Part shown: piece after piece, positions 33,150 through 46,145 of the stretch | Numbering within the stretch: the stretch's first letter is position 1 | Layout of the letters: each line of letters starts with the position of its first letter | Source: Neocallimastix lanati (nom. inval.) | Taxonomy: Eukaryota > Neocallimastigomycota > Neocallimastigomycetes > Neocallimastigales > Neocallimastigaceae | NCBI GenBank assembly: GCA_016946835.1 | Contig: JACVTC010000080.1 | Span: forward strand, 64,001 to 128,000 | DNA length: 64,000 nucleotides | Reading direction: 5' to 3' | Position numbers and translations under genes: made by a program | Notes under the pieces: model-generated | Database searches by the model: none | Told to the model about the DNA's origin: nothing | The model's input: the letters and a program-made list of their open reading frames with translations, nothing else

Positions 33150-34860
33150 CATGCCATATTAATTCCATTATTGGATGTTTTCAACGAAGTTTCTGCAAAC
33201 GAACTACCTCCTCATCGACAATAAAATTTTGAAATAAATCTCAAAATAGATTCTAATTTATATTATGAATAAATATATCCATTAACACAAAAGGAATTAA
33301 CCGCTATTAAAAAATATATAAAAGAAATGGAATCTAAAGGATTAATTAGAAATTCCAAATCTTCCGTAGGTACCCCAATCTTTTTCGTACTTAAAAAGAA
33401 CGGAAAACTTAGACTAGTTGTGGACTACCATCGACTTAATGAAATTACTTTACATGATTCTTTTCTGCTCCACTTATCAACCATATTCTAGAAAATCTAC
33501 GTAAAGATAAAATTTTATCAAAATTTTATTTATTTTCTGCCTTTAATCTTATCAGAATTAGGGAAAGTCATGAATACAAAACTGGTTTTATTTGTGTTTA
33601 CGGCCACTATGTATACTTAGTAATGCCTTTCAGCCTCAAAAAACCTCCTACAGTATTCCAACACTTTACTAATTATGTTTTTGAAGATATTATTGGAAAA
33701 TACGTTTTCTGTTATATTGACTATATTATTGCTTTCTCTTTCAGACTTCGATACACATTACAATCATCTTATCGAAGTACTAATTAGACTAAGAAAAGCC
33801 CATCTATATATCTATATGCAAAACTTGAGAAATACAAATTTTGTGTTCCTTTCTTGGATTTTCTTGGTCATCAAGTCTCTTCCGGGGGCATCTTTATGGA
33901 TCCCAATAAAGTTTCAGTCATTTTAGGATGACTTACTCCCTCTAACACTATACAACTTCAGTTATGTCTATGACATGACTTTCTAATTATTATCCACATT
34001 TTATTACAGGATTCGCTAACTTATTGCTAAGAAAAAATATAAAATTCACTTGGACTTCTGAAACTCAGAAAGCATTCGAAGAAATAAAAATCAAAATTCT
34101 CTTCAGCCCTGGTTTTAGCCTATCCAATTCGAGACCTCCCTTTTATGGTTGAAACCGATAATAGTAATTCCGCTATTGGAGCTATTTTTCACAGATTTCT
34201 CCAAAAGATAATAAAGTTCACTCAATCAAACTGAAAGAAACTACCCAATACATGATAAGGAGCTATTAACCATTATTTCGGTTCTTGAACAATAACAATG
34301 GAGACACTTATTAAAAGGAATTGATACTCTTTTTTTTTTGAATTTTTCCGATCATCATAATCTATTGTACCAAAAGAAACCAGAAAAAATGACACAAAGA
34401 CAATGATCACTTTTTTCTCTCTGAACTTAACTTCAAATTTGTCTACCGTGTTGGATCTTTAAACAACAAACCTGACGCTCTTTCTAGAAGATCTGATTAT
34501 TTTTCATCTTCCGATGATCCTTCATTCTCCAACACACCATTTTCTGTACTTCGCCCTGAAAATTTTGTAGTTTTAGCTGCTATTCAATCTAGTCTCTTAA
34601 ATATAATTCTCTATGAATACAAGGATAATAGTTTTTATCGAAAAGTTTGGGAAAATTTAGATTACAAGACACTCCCTATTCCTCATCCAAAAATTTACCA
34701 ATTCACCTTAAGTTTCGGAATTAGAACCTTACTATGAGAACAACTTTGGAAAAAAGCAAGAACTTCCACAACCAATTGTAATAAATGAAGAAGAGGAATA
34801 CGAATTTGAAGAAATGCCTGAAAAAAAAAAAAGCATTACGGTAAAACTCAATATTTAATT
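33150..34860 (+). pseudogene. Ty3/gypsy retrotransposon relic 1 (RT, RNase H, part of a chromodomain)
   Basis: The RT start is clear at about 33290-33460: YPLTQKELTAIKKYIKEMES, then TPIFFVLKKNGKLRLVVDYH. The rest of the RT is readable in shifting frames to about 33960. RNase H traces follow, and the conserved NNKPDALSRR block is at about 34455-34490. Most of the integrase is missing. QLPQPIVINEEEEYEFEEMP at about 34755-34815 matches the start of an integrase-linked chromodomain. Frameshifts and stops occur throughout. No LTRs were recognised at either side. Confidence 0.75.
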
Positions 34861-35204
34861 AAGTCATCTTAACTGTTCTGAATTATTTAAAAGTATTCAA
34901 CTAAACTTAATAAAAATAAATTTTAATCTTTATTATTATTATTACTTAAAATTTTATTAATATCAATCTTATAAATTTTATCAATATTGAACTTATTTTA
35001 TTATAAAATCTATTTTTAACTTGTATTATTATCAAATTATTATTATCCTGTATTATTAATACCATATAATTTTATCAATATTAAAATATATTATTATTTT
35101 TATTTTACTTATTAAAATCATGTAATTTTTTAAATTTAGCTTAAGTTAAACCACACCTTTACTTAATAATTTATTATTAACTTTAGATTTATTTAGTTCA
35201 ACCT

Positions 35205-35475
35205 AACTTTGAGATTTGTCTAGTTAATGTATGAACTAGAGAATATTTATCTTCAATTGTTTCAACATTACTTTTGTCAACTAACCAAGATGGAAGTTCA
35301 GAGATATGATTTTTTTGAATTTTTACATATACAAAAAATTTTTATTTTTGAGTATTTTGATTATTAAATTGATTATCATTTTTAATCATATTTAAAGTAT
35401 GAACAGAATAATCCATTCCTTTTTTTTTTAAATGTTTCAATAACTGTTGTAGTTCTATTATTCTTACCTATAATT
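35205..35475 (-). pseudogene. unrecognised coding-like relic
   Basis: A minus-strand frame reads LQQLLKHLKKKGMDYSVHTL and, after one TAA, FFVYVKIQKNHISELPSWLV and DKSNVETIEDKYSLVHTL. Composition and residue mix look protein-like rather than random A/T sequence. No family was recognised. It could belong to a gag-like region of a nearby retroelement. Confidence 0.35.
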
Positions 35476-38400
35476 TTAATATAAATATCTTTTTAATTAT
35501 TTATTTTTTTTTTTAATAAAAATTATCTTGAATTTTTTTATTATTTCAAAAAAGAAATAAAATATTTGAATATAAAATAATTATAAAAATCCAATACTTT
35601 TCCATAATAATTCTTTTAGATTTTTGGTATATATATATATATATATATGAAAGATATTAATATATATATACATTAATATAAATATTAGTTAAAAAAAAAT
35701 AATTAATATAACATTTTATCAATTTTCATTATTATATAAATTTAATTTATATCTCTTTAATTTTTTAATATAAAGTTATTTTTTTCCATTTTTAAACAAT
35801 AATAATAAAATTTTGTTTTTTTTTATTTATTTATTTTTTTATTTTATTTTCTATGTTATTAATTACTGTATTTATACCACCATTTAATTTTTATTTAATT
35901 TATTTATAATTTAATATATTAATCTCTATGCCATTTCATAAACATAATTATTAAAAAAAAAATCATATGATAATAAATTTTTATATCAAAAAATTAAAAT
36001 AAAATTTAAGCACTTCTTAGCAGTAATTTATACTACATGATAAAGAAAAATGAATGTAGAAATTTATATAATGAAAATAAAACGATAATAAAAGATTAAA
36101 TTAAATTTAAAAAATACCGAGAGAGAGATAAATATATGTAGAAATATCTATTTAATTTTAATATTAATTTATTTTTTTTTTTTAAAAAAAAAAAAAAGCC
36201 CATATTATTTGAAAAAACTTCATTATTTTCATTATAGTGAAAAAAAAAAAATAAAAATTAAAAAGATGCAATAATTTTAACAAGTAAAATAAATAAACCA
36301 AAATAATATACTTTATAAATAGTTCCTTCAATAAAAAAAAATATAGCAATTTATTTATTTATTTACTCATTAATTATTTATTTATTATGATGAGAATTTA
36401 GTATAAAATTGCCAAATCTTGGGTAATCATATACCGTTTTTTTTTTTTTTTTTTTTTATTTATTTAATTTATTAGCTATTTAATTGCTGTCATTATTACA
36501 TTATTTTTAACTTTATAACTCAGCATTAAATATAAGTATCAATTATATAAATACAATTAGTTTTTTTTTTTTAAAGCATAAATTATTTTAAATTGTGATT
36601 ATATAGAAGATAGGGGAATACATATATACATTTTTAAGAAGTATTAAATAAAATGATTAATTAATAATCATATAAAATAATAATTCATTTAGCAAATAAA
36701 GTTTTACATTATAATATTAAATAGTTAATAATATATAATAAAATAATTCTTTCTATTAAATTACTATAATTATATATTTTAAGAGTGTCAAAGTATTTTA
36801 ATACATATAAAATCAGATACTAATTTATCTATTATTTATTTATTTATTTATTTGATATGAATAAAAAAATAATAATAAATAAATAAAGTTAAATTAGATA
36901 TGACATATTATTATTAATAAATAATATATTTAGCATTTTATTAGAGGGTTTTATATGGAGTAGCTCAATAATAAAAAAAAAAAAAGAATCCATAAAAAAA
37001 ATGTTGTAGTGATATAAAACTGATATCAGTAACAACATATTTATATATTTAATAATAACTATTAAATATTAAATTTAAATCTTGTCTTTAAAAATTTTAT
37101 AATAATTAATAGTTATATATTATATATATTATATATATTATATTATAATTAAATATATATAATTGATATTATTAGTAATATTATCTATATATTTTATATT
37201 TAGTTTAGTATAAAACTATAATTTTGTATCTTAATAGTAACCATCCTTTGGGTAATTACTAAACGGAGATTAATTTAGTCATTTTTTTTTTTTAGGAAAT
37301 ATTAATAATTAATAAAGATATAATTATACTACAAAAAATTAGATAGTAAATTAAAGTCATATTAATAATTAAAGTTAACTTAATAAGATATAAATCTTAT
37401 TTTCTAATAATAACACGTGTTAATACTTTTCAATTTTTTAATTGGTTACATTTCCCATTTATATTTTTTTTTATTTTAAAAAAATTTCAAATTGATATTG
37501 TAACAATAAATATAATAAAAATTGTTTATTTTTTTTTTATATTTAATAAAAATTGTTTATTGATGATTTTTAATAATAGCAATCTAGTAATTTAAAATAA
37601 TATATATTATATGGCAAAATCTTATAAATTTTAATTATAAAAAAAATTATTATTATTTTTTATTAATAAATTAGATAATATAGATTTTTAGAAGAAAATT
37701 TTATAAAGAAATTTTCTAAATTATATGTTATACTCTCTTTAAATCACAATTCCAGGTGAAATATTTAATAATAGAGTATAGGTAAAAACATACTTAATAA
37801 TTAATCCATTTATGATTAGTACTAACTGCTATTATCGACAAATTATAAAAATATGTATATTAAATTAAGGTAAACTAATATTTCAATAATATATATATAT
37901 CAATTTTAAGCTTTATTATTAAAAAGTAATTAATTTAATATAAAAAAAAAAAAAAAAAAAAAAGTAAAAAAAAAAGAAATATGATTTACTAAATTAAATA
38001 ATTATTATTTACTTTATCATTTATTTTGACATTTAATTAACTAATTAATTATTGATTGATATACCTTTTATGAATAAAAATCCTTTTATAACGTCATATA
38101 TTTTTTTATAATAATATTAAAATGGATTTCAATGATGTCAATTGTGTGTAATAATGTTAAAAAAAATATTCTTTTTTTTATTAACTATAATAATAATAAT
38201 AATTACACCAATAATATACAACACTAATAATTTTTAATTCATAAAAAAAAAGCAATTTTTTTTTTAAACTTTAATTTTTATTAATAATTTTTGTTAATTT
38301 ATACATCAATAATAATAGTTTTTTTTTTTTTTTTTTTTTTGTTAGTATTATTATAATATATTATTTTTTTTTTTTTTTTTTTTTAAAATATGAAAAAAAA

Positions 38401-38745
38401 ATTTTTTTAATTATTAAATATTTAAATAAATTATTAAATATGATTATCCAAAATTAAAATAAATCCATTTTATAACTAATAAAAATTATAATAAATAATT
38501 ATTGCAAATTATAAGAATGTAGTTTCTTATGAAATAATATTCAAACTAAATATATTTAAATATCTAATTCAAATATCATTATTAAAAAAAAATAGTAATA
38601 ACATCATTTAAATCTTTTTAAATATGATATCCATACACTAAATATTATAAAATTAGATGTATATTATTCTAAAAAAATAAATATGTTTTCAATAAATAAT
38701 TTATATTCATATAAAAAAAATAATAATAATAAATAAATAAATAGA

Positions 38746-38780
<35 letters not shown>

Positions 38781-38954
38781 GTTAAAAAATTAATCATAAT
38801 TCAAAAATAATAAAAGAGAAAAAAAACTAATAAATATAATAAAACAGATTTCTTTAAAAATTATTATAAATCAGAATTGATTCTATTCCCTTTTTTTTAT
38901 CATTACCAATTCTTTCTTATGATAGTCCCAAAAAAAAAAAATGAATTAGTTAAT
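35476..38954. other. 3.5 kb AT-rich intergenic region
   Basis: Only A/T-rich sequence, homopolymers and TTTA/TAAA microsatellites (for example 38730-38790). Short less A/T-rich stretches near 36950-37040 and 37215-37280 gave no readable family. No gene, RNA or long inverted repeat was found by eye. Confidence 0.5.
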
Positions 38955-39701
38955 TTAATCAATACGAACTTCAACAATTTCTTGTTCATCTGATATACTG
39001 TCAACTAAAGTAGAATTTCCACAATCCAAAATTTCTTTTTTTAATTGATCAATAAGTTGTAAAGCATTACTCATATCGCAGTTATTAGACTTTTCAGTCA
39101 TTTCCATTCCGTTCTTTCGAGTGATTTCTTTTAATTTTTCTTCATCATTCTTTTCCATATTACCAAAAATAAATTTGAATAATTGTCTCATGAATGGTTG
39201 AATTAAAAAGGTTTGCATGAAGAAGGCAAATGGGAAATTGTAACAAACTAATTGGAACCAATTAGCAATTAAAGTTAGAACATTAAATCCAATGTAATAT
39301 GGGTAGAAAAAGATGGAGGCCAAGAAACTCATACATGGACACATGATACTAACGGTAGAACTAATAATAGCACAAGTAAAAATCATTTTGTGAGTAGTAG
39401 CTGGGTTAAATACATTGGATGCTAACTTGAAGGCTAATGGAGCAGCAACAGTAACTTCTAAGACAAAGGCAACACCACATTCAATTAAGATAACAGCCCA
39501 AATAGGTAAGTAAGAACCGAACATGTATAATCCACCTTGTTTATTAACAGCATCTAATACAAAGTCCACATTATATTGTCTCTTCATACTTTCACCATTA
39601 ATTACATATACACTATAGAATACAAAAGCATGTACAGTAATAATAATGGTAATTAAAGCGTAAAGTAATTTTGGAATAATTTCATTTAATTTTAAAGACA
39701 T
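38955..39701 (-). CDS. four-span membrane protein, DUF2798-like, paralogue 1
   Basis: 248 residues in one exon. It has four hydrophobic spans at about residues 11-32, 62-88, 103-130 and 138-166. The two halves look like a duplicated two-span unit: each second span ends with a P-L-A-F or Q-P-F-M-R motif preceded by an FPF- or VTVAAP-type stretch. This fits the DUF2798 family of small bacterial membrane proteins, whose function is unknown. The hydrophilic C-terminal ~80 residues end in EIVEVRID. It is paralogous to 42231-42980, same strand, about 2.5 kb apart. Codon use is less A/T-extreme than its surroundings, and there are no introns. Acquisition from a bacterium and later duplication is an inference. 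The start was chosen as the first Met before span 1, aligned with the paralogue. Confidence 0.8.
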   Translation of the reverse strand: MSLKLNEIIPKLLYALITIIITVHAFVFYSVYVINGESMKRQYNVDFVLDAVNKQGGLYMFGSYLPIWAVILIECGVAFVLEVTVAAPLAFKLASNVFNPATTHKMIFTCAIISSTVSIMCPCMSFLASIFFYPYYIGFNVLTLIANWFQLVCYNFPFAFFMQTFLIQPFMRQLFKFIFGNMEKNDEEKLKEITRKNGMEMTEKSNNCDMSNALQLIDQLKKEILDCGNSTLVDSISDEQEIVEVRID

Positions 39702-40525
39702 TTTCTTTTTTTTTTTTTTTTTTGTTTTAAAAATTAAAAATTAAAAATTAAAAAAATTTTTTTTTAAAAAAAAAATACAAAAAATTGATTTAGAAATTTT
39801 GTTATTTTTTATATATTATTGAGATAGTAACTTATATTAAGGTTAATAAATATTTTATGTATATAACTTTATATTTAATTAAATATTCGTTATTTTTTCA
39901 AATAAAAAAAATAATCTAAAATTAAAATAAACTTTTAAAATCACAAAGAAAAAAAAAAGTTAAACTTTCGTTTTTGCTTTTATAATAATAGAGAAATTAC
40001 CTTGATTTGAATTAGCCAATCAGTCTTTATAACTTTACTTATATAAAAAAAAAAAAGCAGAAAAAAAAGCAGAAAAAAAATAAAATATTAATTAGAGTTT
40101 ACAAAAAATAAATTTAATATATATTTTTTTAGGATTAAGGATTATTTAATATATTAAAAATATACTAATAATATATTGTATTAATTATACTATATAAATA
40201 GAAATATATTGATAATATATTAATAATATAAAATGAATACAATCAGATTTAATTAAAATAATTTTTTACTCTTAATATTAATTTAAAAGAATATTTTCAA
40301 AAAAAAAAAAAAAAAAAAAAAAAATAAATATAAAAAAAAATATAAACATAAATGAATAAATAAATTGAAACAAGAGTTTTATTTTTATCTAAATTAATTA
40401 TAAAATAATACTTTAACAAATAATATTAATATATTATTTATATATATATATGAACTTTTTTTTTAATACTCATACTCATAATAAACATATTTATTATTTA
40501 TTTATTTATTATTTATTTATTTATT

Positions 40526-40569
<44 letters not shown>

Positions 40570-40745
40570 TTATTTTCTCCCTAAAATTAAAATAAAAAAA
40601 AAATAAAAAAAAATCATTTATAATTTTTTTTTGATGTAATCTTAATCTTTTATATATATATATATATATATATTTATATGATATTTGAAATTTACAATAA
40701 AAAAAAAGGAAAATGATGTTCTATTTAAAGGAAAAAAAAAATACA

Positions 40746-40782
<37 letters not shown>

Positions 40783-41469
40783 GATTATTTATTATGATCA
40801 ATGTTTTAAAAATTTTTAACAATAACTTTTAAGCTTTTCAAGATAAAAAATTAAAAAAAAAAAAATGCTTTTTAAAATTTACATGGTATTCATTTAATAA
40901 ATAAATAAATAAAAAAATAAATTTATTAATTATCTAATTTTTATCATTATTATGATTATTATAATTATTATTAATTATTGTTTATTTCAATAAAATAAAA
41001 AAATAAAATAAATCATATATAAATATTTGAATAATTTACTCTAAATAAAAAATATTCAGGAATGATAAGTCCTTTAATAATAAATTCTTACCATAATTTA
41101 ACTATTTGTGTGTTAATTAGATAATGATAAATTATTCTATATCTACAATTAGAAATTAATTATAAATTTTACAATTACTCATAATAAAGAATAATAAATA
41201 TTAATAATAAGTAATAAATAATAAATATTCATTATAAAAAAAAGTTATTAATTATACTTAAACTAAAATAAAACATCAAATAAAATACAATTATAATGCC
41301 AGAATAATTATTCAACAACAAATAAATATTAGAAATGTATTAAATAAAGAATATAATTTATTTATTTTAATCAATATTTTATTATTTCTTTATTAAGCTC
41401 TTTTAATTTTTTTTTCTTGCATACAAAAATATCAATTTAAAATTTTTAAGTTTAATTAATAAATAGTAT

Positions 41470-41514
<45 letters not shown>

Positions 41515-42230
41515 CATAATTTAATATTTAATATTTTCTTTATCTTTATCTTTAAAGTTTTACAATATTTTTTTAAATAAATATTAATTTTTATCTAATC
41601 GTTCTGTATAACATCTATATATCTATATATATATCTATATAATAAATACTAAATTCTCTATGAGTATATTACTTTTTTTTTTAATATATGCTTTTTTTTT
41701 TTTTTTTTTTTTTTTTTTTGATTTGCTATTACAAATATTAAAATTTGTAGTCCTTAAAAAAATAAAAATAAGAAAAAAAGAGTAATATATACAGATAATG
41801 AAATAATTATATTTCATTACTCCCTTATATGAAACAAGAATTTAGTATTTATGAATAAATATTTTAAATAATAATTTAAAATTTTAAATAATTATAATTT
41901 CAATAATTTAAATAAAAAAAAATCTTTAAATTAAAAGTTTAATTAAAGAATATACTATTTATAAATGATAAAATAATATATTTGATATAGATTAAATGAA
42001 ATGCATATATTTAAAATGTTTGATTAACTATTTTATATTATTTAAAAAATAAATAAATGTTACTTTAAATTCCCAAATAACCTTGCTCTTTTCAACTTTA
42101 TTCCGTTACATAATTTATAGTAAATTTTACTTTTTACCTTTTTTTTTTCTATTTTTAAGATATAAAGATAATAGGTAATATTAAATATTGATTAAAAGAA
42201 TAATTATAAAAAATCTTTTATTTTCTTATT
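39702..42230. other. AT-rich region between the two membrane-protein paralogues
   Basis: Contains the probable promoter of the downstream gene and the 3' flank of the upstream one. It has many homopolymer runs (40528-40566, 41470-41514, 41692-41719) and AT microsatellites. The open frame at 41635-41817 is a low-complexity artefact. No third paralogue was seen. Confidence 0.5.
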
Positions 42231-42980
42231 TTAATCAATATTAACTTCAATAATTTCCTTTTCTTCTGGAATACTCTCAACGACAGTAGAATTTCCTGCG
42301 TCTAAAAGATCTTTCTTTAATTGTTCAATAATTTGTAAGGCATTATTAATATCAGCAACAGTAGCTCTTTCAGTCATTTCAGATTTTTCATCATCGATCT
42401 TTCTCTTTTCATTATTTTGATCTTGGGATTGTTGTTGTGGACCAAAAATCATCTTAAAGAGTTGTCTAATAAATGGTTGAACCAAGAAAGTTTGAGTAAA
42501 ATAGGCAAATGGGAAGTTGTAACAGATTAATTGGAACCAATTGGCTATTAATGTAATGAAATTGAAACCAATATTATATGGATAAAAGAAGAGAGAAGCT
42601 AAAAAGCTCATAGCTGGACACATAAAGCATACAGTAGAGCAAATAATAGCACCTTCAAAGAAAACTGGATCAGTGGAAGAAGGATTAAATGTATTTTTAG
42701 CTAAATAGAAAGATAATGGTTGAGCAACTGAAACTTCCAGAACATAAGCACATCCAATTTCAATTAAAATGACAGCCCATATTGGATAATAGGATCCAAA
42801 CATGTAAATACCACCTTGCTTATTAATACCATCTAATACAAAATCAACGTTATTGTACTGCTTAATTAAATCCCCACTGAGAACATATGTATTATAAAAA
42901 ACAAACATATGAACAGTTATAAATACTGTAATTGCAGCATATATAAATCTTGGTAATAAAGTTTTAATTTGAATACCCAT
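42231..42980 (-). CDS. four-span membrane protein, DUF2798-like, paralogue 2
   Basis: 249 residues in one exon, collinear with 38955-39701. Conserved blocks include VDFVLDGINKQGG, MFGSYYPIWAVILIE, CPAMSFLASLFFYPY and NWFQLICYNFPFAYF. The same four spans and a similar C-terminal tail (NALQIIEQLKKDLLDAGNST, ending EIIEVNID) are present. Differences are concentrated in the loop after span 2 and in the tail, where this copy has a Gln-rich insert (GPQQQSQDQN). That pattern suggests both copies are under purifying selection and functional. The duplicated two-span layout matches DUF2798-type proteins; a transport or signalling role cannot be read from the sequence. Confidence 0.8.
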   Translation of the reverse strand: MGIQIKTLLPRFIYAAITVFITVHMFVFYNTYVLSGDLIKQYNNVDFVLDGINKQGGIYMFGSYYPIWAVILIEIGCAYVLEVSVAQPLSFYLAKNTFNPSSTDPVFFEGAIICSTVCFMCPAMSFLASLFFYPYNIGFNFITLIANWFQLICYNFPFAYFTQTFLVQPFIRQLFKMIFGPQQQSQDQNNEKRKIDDEKSEMTERATVADINNALQIIEQLKKDLLDAGNSTVVESIPEEKEIIEVNID

Positions 42981-45929
42981 ATTAATTACTTAATTATATA
43001 TATTTTATGTTTATGACAAATGTTCTATATAATTTTTATTTAATTTTATTTAATTTTTTTTTTTTTTTTTTTTTTAGAATTGAATAATTATATTGAATAG
43101 ATTTTATATGACATTTCTTATTTATTTGGATTTATTGGTTTAATTATTAGTTTTAATTTTAATACTTTAAAAATTTATTTAATTATGTATAATTAAATAT
43201 ATTTTTCTTTTGTAAACTTTTTCCTTTTTCTATTATTTAATTTTTGATATTTTTTTTTTTTAATTTTATTATTTTATTTTTAAATTTTTTACTAAACTAT
43301 AGCACTTTAGTATTATATATATATATAAAAAAAAAAGCTTAGCCAATCAATAATTTAATTTTTATATACTATTTTTAATAGATTTAATATCTGTATAATA
43401 TATGTATATATAAATAAAAAGAATAAGATTAATTAAGGTAAAAATGTATCTTTAAAAAAAAAATAATAAATAATAATAATAATAATTAAACTATATAATA
43501 AATAAAAAATATTTATTAAAGTATTAATAAATTTAATATAAAATTTTCAATATAAATAAATATCTTCAAAGGAAAAATTATAAAGAATTTTATAAATTTA
43601 ATTTCAATTTAATTTTATGATATAATATATTAATAATATAATTTATAATATATTAACAGTATTTAAATTTAAATAATTATAATAGTTAACAAATAAATTT
43701 AATTTATTAATTAATTAATGTGATAAAATTTTATTACTATTTTAAACATTAATTTAATAAAATATTATTATGATATATTCATCTATATATAATAAAACAG
43801 TATTAATTACATTATTTATTATTATTTATTATTTTATAATTATTTATTATTTATTATTTATTTTATAGTTATTTTTAGAATACATAATTATAAAAAATAA
43901 ATTATATATTTAAAAATAAGTAATAATGTAATGATGAAAAATAATATATAGTATTAAATATTACTACATATATTAGAATATTACTTTTTTTTAAAAAAAT
44001 AAAATTAAAAAAATTAATTTGAATATTAATTTTAAATGTAAGAATGCTTTCTCTTTATATATATATATATATTTTTAATCACTACAATTACATTCATTCT
44101 CCATGAAAAAATGAAATTTATATGAAATAAAATGTATTTAATGTATCCATAATTAAATACATTTTTAAACGTATTATCATATTATCATCACACATTAAAT
44201 ATGAAAATTATAATACTGATATATTTAATTTTTTATTTTTATATAACAATTTTTATATTAAAAAAATAAAATTATATATTTTTTCATTATCAATACATGA
44301 ATACTGATACTAAATTTACTTTGTATATCTTTTCTTTTTTAACAGCAACAGCAAGCAATATATAAGAAACAACAAAAGATGAATCTTCAAATATATTATA
44401 ACAAAAATAGATAGATTGATACATGTAAATATTTATGACAAAAAAAAATTTTAGCTTAACAAAAATAATAAATAATATATTAAATTTAATTAAAAATTTT
44501 GATTAATTATATGGATTAATTTGAAATTTTCAATTAATTAAATTGGTGAAATATTATTCCTGTAAATATATTTAAAGTAAATAATTCATTTATTATAATA
44601 TAAAGGATAATATATTATTAAAAAGAAAATTTTACAAAAATAATTTGATATAATATAAATATTTATATATGAATAATATATCATTAAAATAAAAATTTTA
44701 ATTTAATTTTTTTAATTTCATAATTGAATTTTAATATATTTATAAATATAAATATACCAATTATTACAAGTATATTAATTTTTTTTTTTGAAAAATTTTG
44801 ATCTATAAAATGAATTGAAATTCTCTACTTGTAATATATTTGACAGCATATATTACAAGTAGAGATAGAATTTAAAAATTGTTGAAACCTTAATTCATAA
44901 TAAATAAATAAGATTTTACCAAAAATTCATAAATATTGGATATTATTAAAATAAATTGTATTATATTATTAATATATACAATTATTATAATAATAGATAA
45001 AACAATAAATTTATTTGAAACACAAAAAAAAATATATATATTAAATAAAAAAATCCAAAAAAAAATTTTTTTCAGACTTCCTAGTTAGAATAAGTTATAA
45101 TGGATGAAAAGAATATTTTATAATAAAAAAAAAAAATTACTTCAAATCAAAATAAATTTATTAATGTATTAAAATGATTATTATTAAAAAGGTAATAATT
45201 TTTTTTCAATTATAATAATTCTTATATAAGTTACTGGTTATTAATTAATTATTTATTATTATTTCTTTTATTTTAATTAAAAGTTAATTATTATTATATT
45301 TGAGCATGATCATTATAAGTTTAAAAGTAAATAATAAAATTATTGTTATTTTTATTTAAATTTACTATTTAATAGTTCTTTTATCAAATTTATAATAAAT
45401 TTTCTTTAATTATTATATGTTTATATTAACTCTAAAATTAACTATATTAATGATAATTTAATTTTTTATTTTTAAATGTCAAAATTAATATCATATGAAT
45501 TAGATATAAAGTTTATTACTTACATACAAAATATAATAATTTAAATTATTATATAAATATATCTTTAAAAACTCATTTTTATATTATATTTCTATTTAAT
45601 TTTATATAATATATACTTAATTTATTATTAATATATAGTAAAAAAAATATAAATATCAATAATAGAAAATAAATATAAAAATATACTATTTTTTTTTTCA
45701 AAATAAAAGATAAACCTTTTTCATCTCTAAAATTTTAATAATTCTCCTAAAATTTAAAATTAATAAATGAATTTTAATTAAAAATTATAAAATTTTTAAT
45801 GAAAATAAAAGCATATTTACTTATACAATTAAACTATTCATGTAAATAATGTAAATAATGTATTTATTTTTAATGAATATTAAATTACAATAATTTGGAA
45901 TTTTATAAATATTTAGCTTTTATATTAAA
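42981..45929. other. AT-rich intergenic region
   Basis: No gene recognised. The first ~100 bases should hold the promoter of the membrane-protein gene. Contains the perfect hairpin at 44822-44865. Confidence 0.5.
44822..44865. repeat. perfect 18-bp hairpin
   Basis: TCTCTACTTGTAATATAT (44822-44839), loop TTGACAGC, then the exact complement (44848-44865). A further ATTACAAGTATATT lies about 65 bases upstream. It could be the joined ends of a small palindromic element. A role as terminator is not supported. Confidence 0.8.
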
Positions 45930-46145
45930 TACTTAAGTTTTTATAATGGTACTATCAAATGTAAATACTATTGTTTTTATAATGGTACTATCAAATGTAA
46001 ATACTATTGTTTTTATAATGGTACTATCAAATGTAAATACTATTGTTTTTATAATGGTACTATCAAATGTAAATACTATTGTTTTTATAATGGTACTATC
46101 AAATGTAAATACTATTGTTTTTATAATGGTACTATTAAATGTATG
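45930..46145. repeat. tandem repeat, 36-bp unit
   Basis: Five full copies and one partial copy of a 36-base unit starting ATGGTACTATCAAATGTAAA. Copies are identical apart from the last one (TCA to TTA). Because 36 is a multiple of three, an open frame (MVLSNVNTIVFI repeated) spans the array by chance. Confidence 0.9.

Noticed and set aside
41635-41817. 60-codon minus-strand open frame
   Set aside because: Half of it is a poly-Lys run from a homopolymer, and the rest is A/T-rich noise.
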